Origin: Candidatus Nitrosopumilus sp.
GTDB taxonomy: Archaea; Thermoproteota; Nitrososphaeria; Nitrososphaerales; Nitrosopumilaceae
Assembly (NCBI GenBank): GCA_011055585.1
Contig: DRGT01000141.1
Location: 1-8,784, forward strand
DNA length: 8,784 nt
Direction: 5' to 3'
This document shows positions 5,652-8,784 of the stretch, one piece after another (position 1 is the stretch's first letter; every line of letters starts with the position of its first letter). A program made the translations under genes and the position numbers. Below the pieces are notes generated by a model. That model worked only from the letters and a program-made list of their open reading frames with translations. It had not been told where the DNA came from and did no database searches.

Positions 5652-8139
5652 AATTATATTCACTTCTAATTCTTTTCAAAAACTTTGAATGTATTTGGGC
5701 TCGCTCTAAGGCTTGAGATAGTGTATTTTCGGTTCCGGGAGTTGGATTTTTCTTGAAAAAGTTTTTTACTTCAGCAGTCATTGTGTCATCTGAAATCAAA
5801 GATACAGTACTAACAACTCTATTCAATAATGGATTTCCGTGACCCACTTTTTTACTTAGTTTTTTCCAGTTTTGTTTTAACCATGGCCAGAGAATTTTTT
5901 TGCCATAAGGGTTTCCTGCAACTCTCATTATAGGAATATGCATGTTTTGAGAACGAACTTCATTTGATTGAGAAAACTTTAGAGTTTTCAGTAATAATTT
6001 TTCATCTTTGAAATAACATAATCCAGTTAGGAATCTAATTTTTTCTTCTTGTGTTTTTGCTTTTCTGTATAGTGCAATTAGTTTTTTGTGAGTTTGTGCA
6101 TCTCCATGCCAAGCAATTACGATAAAAATTGGTTCTAGTAAATCTGTAGGAATAGAATTTGGATTTTTTAAGAATTGCTGGAATTTCTTTTCTGCTTCAG
6201 CAATAACATCTTCGTCGTCCATCTTTCCAAGTGCAGCTATTGAATAACTGCGCAATAATGAATCTGTGCTTTTTTCACCTTTTTTTGGTTTCCAAGTTAA
6301 TCTTTCCAGAATTTTTCTTAGATAGTTTAATCCATATTCTCTAATTTCGTGATTAAAGTCTTCAAAAAATGTAAGAAAATAAAGAAAGTTGAGATTGTTT
6401 GCAACATTCATTGATGGTAGATAGTTTTCTTCTTCATTGTATGCATCTGAAAAATCAAGATAATTTTTTACATGTTCATTTCCTGAAACGCATAATGCAA
6501 ACAAGTCATTTTGTATAGCCCATCTATCAATGTGAGAAAGTTCTTTGTTTACAATTGATGTTTTGAGATCAAACAGAGTATCTTCATCATACTTTACACG
6601 ATAAAATCCATGTCTGCCAAAATTAACTACACAGGAATCTTTAGATTTTATTTTATCAGATTTTTTTGTCATTAATTTTTTTGCAGATTCTTTCTTTAGG
6701 CCAATAGAGATTGGAATCTCCCAGATACCTTTTTGAGATTTTGTTGTAGGAAGCATGAGGAATCGTTCTTGTTTTAACAATAATTCTGAATTTTGTTTTT
6801 CAACAGAAACTAATGGGAATCCTACCTGTTTTATCCAGGAATGAACAACTTTTCTCACAGGTAATCTTGAAGCACTACCTATTGCGTTCCACAAATCATC
6901 ACCAACTGCATTTTTGTACATGTGTTTTTTGAGATAATGCTTTAGACCTTTACGGAAGTTTTTTTCTCCAACATAATTTTCTAACATTCGCAAAACACAT
7001 CCTCCTTTATCATACGATATGACATCAAAGATTTCTCTAATTTCAGATGGACTTTTCACAGTAACATCGATTGGGTGTGAAGTTTTCATAGCATCTAATC
7101 CCATGGATACATTCATTGCATCTTCAATGAATTGTTCCCAAGAATCCCATTCTGGATAAAACTTGTCTACAAATTTTGTAGCCATGAATGTGGCAAAGCT
7201 TTCATTTAACCAAAGGTCATTCCACCATTTCATAGTCACCAAATTTCCAAACCATTGGTGAGCAATCTCATGAGAAATTACTTCAGCAATTCTTTGTTTG
7301 GTTTGAGTTGATGAAGTTTTAGGATCATAGTGCAAAATTGTTTCCCTAAATGTAATTGCCCCCCAATTTTCCATGGCACCTGCAGCAAAATCTGGAACTG
7401 CAATCAAATCAAGTTTAGGAAATGGATATTTTATTCCAAAATAGTTTTCATATGCTCTTAGAAGTTTTTTGCCAAGGTCTAGTGCATATTTTCCTTTAGC
7501 TTTGTGTCCCCTAGTTGAAATGACTCTAACCTCAACTTTACCAATCTTACTTTTAAGAAACTCAAATTCTCCAACTCCAAGATAAACAAGATAAGTTGAC
7601 ATTACAGGTGTTTGACCAAATTTGTAAATTGTTTTTTTACCTGACTTTCTTTTTGATTTTACAGGCATATTTGAAATTGCAGTATAATGTGAGTCTGCAA
7701 TTATTGTAATGTTAAAAGTTGCTTTTGCTTCTGGTTGGTCCCAACATACAAAGGCTCGTCTTGCATCAGCTGCTTCAAATTGTGTTGTTGCAAGATATTT
7801 TGTTTTGCCTTTGTCTTTGTATTGACTTCGATAAAATCCTAGTAGTCTGTCATTGAGAATTCCAGTGTAATTAAAATTGATGATGGCCTTGCCCTTTATT
7901 TTTTGAGGCAGTTTGATTTGTAGTTCCTCTTTTTTTATATCTAGTTTGACTTTGGCTTTTAGAGTTTTGTTGGCAGTTTCTACAGTACAGTTTTTTATTT
8001 TTAATTCAGCAGAATTTAGTATAATGGTGTTAGTATTTCCAAAAGAGTTGATTGTTAGGTACTCGTTTCCTCTAAATGTGAAATTTTTGAAATTTGGTTC
8101 AAACTCAAGATCATAGTTTATTGGTATGGTAGGTTTCAC
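5641..8139 (-). CDS. M1-family zinc aminopeptidase (tricorn-interacting factor F2/F3 type)
   Basis: A cytosolic metallo-aminopeptidase that trims N-terminal residues from peptides, probably downstream of the proteasome. The 832 residues compare with about 780-880 for the family. Domains: N-terminal beta saddle (1-200) with TTQFEAADARRAFVCWDQPEAKATF (118-142); catalytic thermolysin-like domain (about 200-440) with the exopeptidase motif GAMENWG (254-260) and the zinc site HEIAH (290-294) with the third ligand Glu313 in WLNESFA, i.e. HExxH-x18-E; and catalytic Tyr376 in SYDKGG. A helical ERAP1-like C-terminal domain fills roughly 520-820. No signal peptide is seen. The start is GTG at 8139, four codons before the PINYDLEFEP strand where homologues begin. 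No in-frame ATG lies upstream before the stop at 8194-8196; ATT at 8157 is a weak alternative. No Shine-Dalgarno is visible, consistent with a leaderless transcript. Confidence 0.95.
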   Translation of the reverse strand: MKPTIPINYDLEFEPNFKNFTFRGNEYLTINSFGNTNTIILNSAELKIKNCTVETANKTLKAKVKLDIKKEELQIKLPQKIKGKAIINFNYTGILNDRLLGFYRSQYKDKGKTKYLATTQFEAADARRAFVCWDQPEAKATFNITIIADSHYTAISNMPVKSKRKSGKKTIYKFGQTPVMSTYLVYLGVGEFEFLKSKIGKVEVRVISTRGHKAKGKYALDLGKKLLRAYENYFGIKYPFPKLDLIAVPDFAAGAMENWGAITFRETILHYDPKTSSTQTKQRIAEVISHEIAHQWFGNLVTMKWWNDLWLNESFATFMATKFVDKFYPEWDSWEQFIEDAMNVSMGLDAMKTSHPIDVTVKSPSEIREIFDVISYDKGGCVLRMLENYVGEKNFRKGLKHYLKKHMYKNAVGDDLWNAIGSASRLPVRKVVHSWIKQVGFPLVSVEKQNSELLLKQERFLMLPTTKSQKGIWEIPISIGLKKESAKKLMTKKSDKIKSKDSCVVNFGRHGFYRVKYDEDTLFDLKTSIVNKELSHIDRWAIQNDLFALCVSGNEHVKNYLDFSDAYNEEENYLPSMNVANNLNFLYFLTFFEDFNHEIREYGLNYLRKILERLTWKPKKGEKSTDSLLRSYSIAALGKMDDEDVIAEAEKKFQQFLKNPNSIPTDLLEPIFIVIAWHGDAQTHKKLIALYRKAKTQEEKIRFLTGLCYFKDEKLLLKTLKFSQSNEVRSQNMHIPIMRVAGNPYGKKILWPWLKQNWKKLSKKVGHGNPLLNRVVSTVSLISDDTMTAEVKNFFKKNPTPGTENTLSQALERAQIHSKFLKRIRSEYNFQI

Positions 8140-8159
8140 ATGTGGAGTAAATTCAATGG

Positions 8160-8168
8160 TTTTATGTA
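8160..8168 (-). promoter_or_regulatory. Possible TATA box for the aminopeptidase gene
   Basis: TACATAAAA on the - strand is centred about 25 bases upstream of the GTG at 8139. That is the right distance for a leaderless archaeal transcript starting at the start codon. No convincing BRE is seen, and AT-rich DNA gives many such matches; another CATAAAG lies about 20 bases further upstream. Confidence 0.3.
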
Positions 8169-8240
8169 GATTTAGATTAACTTTATGGTGACTTTATTCT
8201 GCTTTTTTGTGCCTATTTTCAGATATGTTCTAAAATTTGA

Positions 8241-8295
8241 TAATCTTTACAGGATTATTCAAAATAATCTTACTATGATTACCCACTTGTGATTA
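8241..8295. repeat. Array of alternating TAATC / GATTA half-sites at 12-base spacing
   Basis: TAATC begins at 8241, GATTA at 8253, TAATC at 8265 and GATTA at 8277, exactly 12 bases apart, with one more GATTA at 8291. GATTA is the reverse complement of TAATC, so there are two dyads TAATC-N7-GATTA offset by 24 bases. The middle pair also forms the perfect inverted repeat GATTATT-CAA-AATAATC (8253-8269). The array lies in the only real intergenic gap, about 100-155 bases upstream of the aminopeptidase start and 48 bases past the SPFH stop. A multi-site operator for a dimeric regulator is the likeliest reading, but this is inference. Confidence 0.5.
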
Positions 8296-8332
8296 AGCAC
8301 GATTTTTTTCTCTGAAAATTAAGATCATCTTT

Positions 8333-8340
8333 AAAAAAAA
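8333..8340 (-). terminator. Oligo-T terminator after the SPFH protein gene
   Basis: A T8 run on the - strand starts three bases after the TAA stop of the prohibitin-like gene (TAACTA then T8). This is a typical archaeal oligo-T termination signal. No GC-rich hairpin precedes it. It suggests the upstream SPFH gene is a separate transcript from the aminopeptidase gene. Confidence 0.6.
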
Positions 8341-8343
8341 TAG

Positions 8344-8784
8344 TTATTGAGTTGGTATTTGAATGAAAGGAGTTCCACCTTCACCTACCACAAGTGGCAG
8401 TTTGCCATCCCATGCTTGTGTTTTTAGCCATTCCAAGTAGTTTGGATTTTGTGCTAGTGCTTGGTTGATAACTCTAATTGCTTCAGCTTCACCATTTGCT
8501 TGGGCAATGTTGGCTTTAGCTCTACCTTGTGCTTGTGCTTCAGCTTGTAGTGCTTCTACCTGAATTCTTCTAAGGTCGTTTTCTGCCTGTAGTGCCTTTT
8601 GTTCTGCTTCTACTTTAGATTCGATTGCTCGAGAAAAGAGTGCTGAAAACTGAAAGTCTGTAATTGAGATGACTTGAGTTTGGATGTTGTATACATTTAG
8701 ACGTTTAGTGATCTCTGTTTCAATATCGGATTTTACTAGAGGTCTTTTTGTGATCAATTCCTCTGCGTTGTAATTTGCTGTAAC
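8344..8784 (-). CDS. Prohibitin-like SPFH/Band 7 protein, C-terminal half (5' end cut by window edge)
   Basis: A membrane-scaffold protein of the SPFH (stomatin/prohibitin/flotillin/HflK-C) superfamily; such proteins form large rings at membranes and often regulate membrane proteases. The frame stays open to the right edge, so the 146 visible residues (numbered from the first visible codon) are only the C-terminal half of a protein usually near 280-290 residues. The N-terminal membrane helix and most of the PHB domain lie outside. Visible parts: the end of the PHB domain (1-51, with YNAEELITKR, ITKRLNVYNI and ITDFQFSALF), a long Ala/Glu/Gln-rich coiled coil (52-112), and the prohibitin-type ending NPNYLEWLKTQAWDGKLP followed by VVGEGGTPFIQIP. 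This ending points to the prohibitin branch rather than stomatin. An oligo-T tract follows the stop. Confidence 0.9.
   Translation of the reverse strand, partial: VTANYNAEELITKRPLVKSDIETEITKRLNVYNIQTQVISITDFQFSALFSRAIESKVEAEQKALQAENDLRRIQVEALQAEAQAQGRAKANIAQANGEAEAIRVINQALAQNPNYLEWLKTQAWDGKLPLVVGEGGTPFIQIPTQ

Noticed and set aside
8185..8292. A 35-codon ATG-to-TGA frame on the + strand in the intergenic gap (begins MVTLFCFF).
   Set aside because: It has no ribosome site or recognisable protein features, it overlaps the half-site array and the probable aminopeptidase promoter region, and frames this short are expected by chance.
8303..8340. Long AT hairpin between the T7 run at 8303-8309 and the A8 run at 8333-8340, including the palindrome AAGAT-C-ATCTT at 8321-8331.
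   Set aside because: On the - strand the T8 run comes before rather than after the palindrome, so it does not form an intrinsic terminator; pairing of A and T runs alone is weak evidence.

Overview
The window looks like chromosomal DNA from an ammonia-oxidising archaeon of the Thaumarchaeota (Nitrososphaerota), close to Nitrosopumilus. This is inferred, not searched. The DNA is AT-rich and starts are a mix of ATG, GTG and TTG. The methylmalonyl-CoA mutase is a stand-alone catalytic subunit of archaeal type. The genes also fit the autotrophic 3-hydroxypropionate/4-hydroxybutyrate (3HP/4HB) cycle of these organisms. No mobile element, CRISPR array, rRNA or tRNA is visible, and coding density is very high: the only intergenic gap above 25 bases is the 204 bases at 8140-8343.

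Layout. The left part (1-2267) is on the + strand. It holds the C-terminal two thirds of pyruvate phosphate dikinase (cut by the left edge), followed 13 bases later by a small regulator with an XRE-type HTH and two CBS domains. From 2268 onward everything is on the - strand. Read in the direction of transcription (right to left), the order is: a prohibitin-like SPFH protein (cut by the right edge), a 204-base regulatory gap, an M1 zinc aminopeptidase, a small membrane-anchored protein of unknown function, the GTPase MeaB, the large subunit of methylmalonyl-CoA mutase, and methylmalonyl-CoA epimerase. The two strands meet at 2267/2268 with their stop codons directly abutting.

How the genes work together. 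Epimerase and mutase catalyse consecutive steps, (S)- to (R)-methylmalonyl-CoA and then to succinyl-CoA. MeaB protects and reloads the B12-dependent mutase. In the 3HP/4HB cycle these steps link the 3-hydroxypropionate half to succinyl-CoA. Pyruvate phosphate dikinase makes PEP from pyruvate for gluconeogenesis, so both strands carry central carbon genes. The B12-binding small subunit of the mutase is not in the window. The aminopeptidase and the small membrane protein lie upstream of meaB with gaps of 9 and about 44 bases, so the genes from 8139 to 2268 may form one five-gene transcription unit.

The least explained parts are a regular alternating array of TAATC/GATTA half-sites upstream of the aminopeptidase, the zero-gap convergent gene ends, the lysine-rich tail of the dikinase, and the small membrane protein. 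No clearly new multi-gene system was found; most of the window is ordinary core metabolism.
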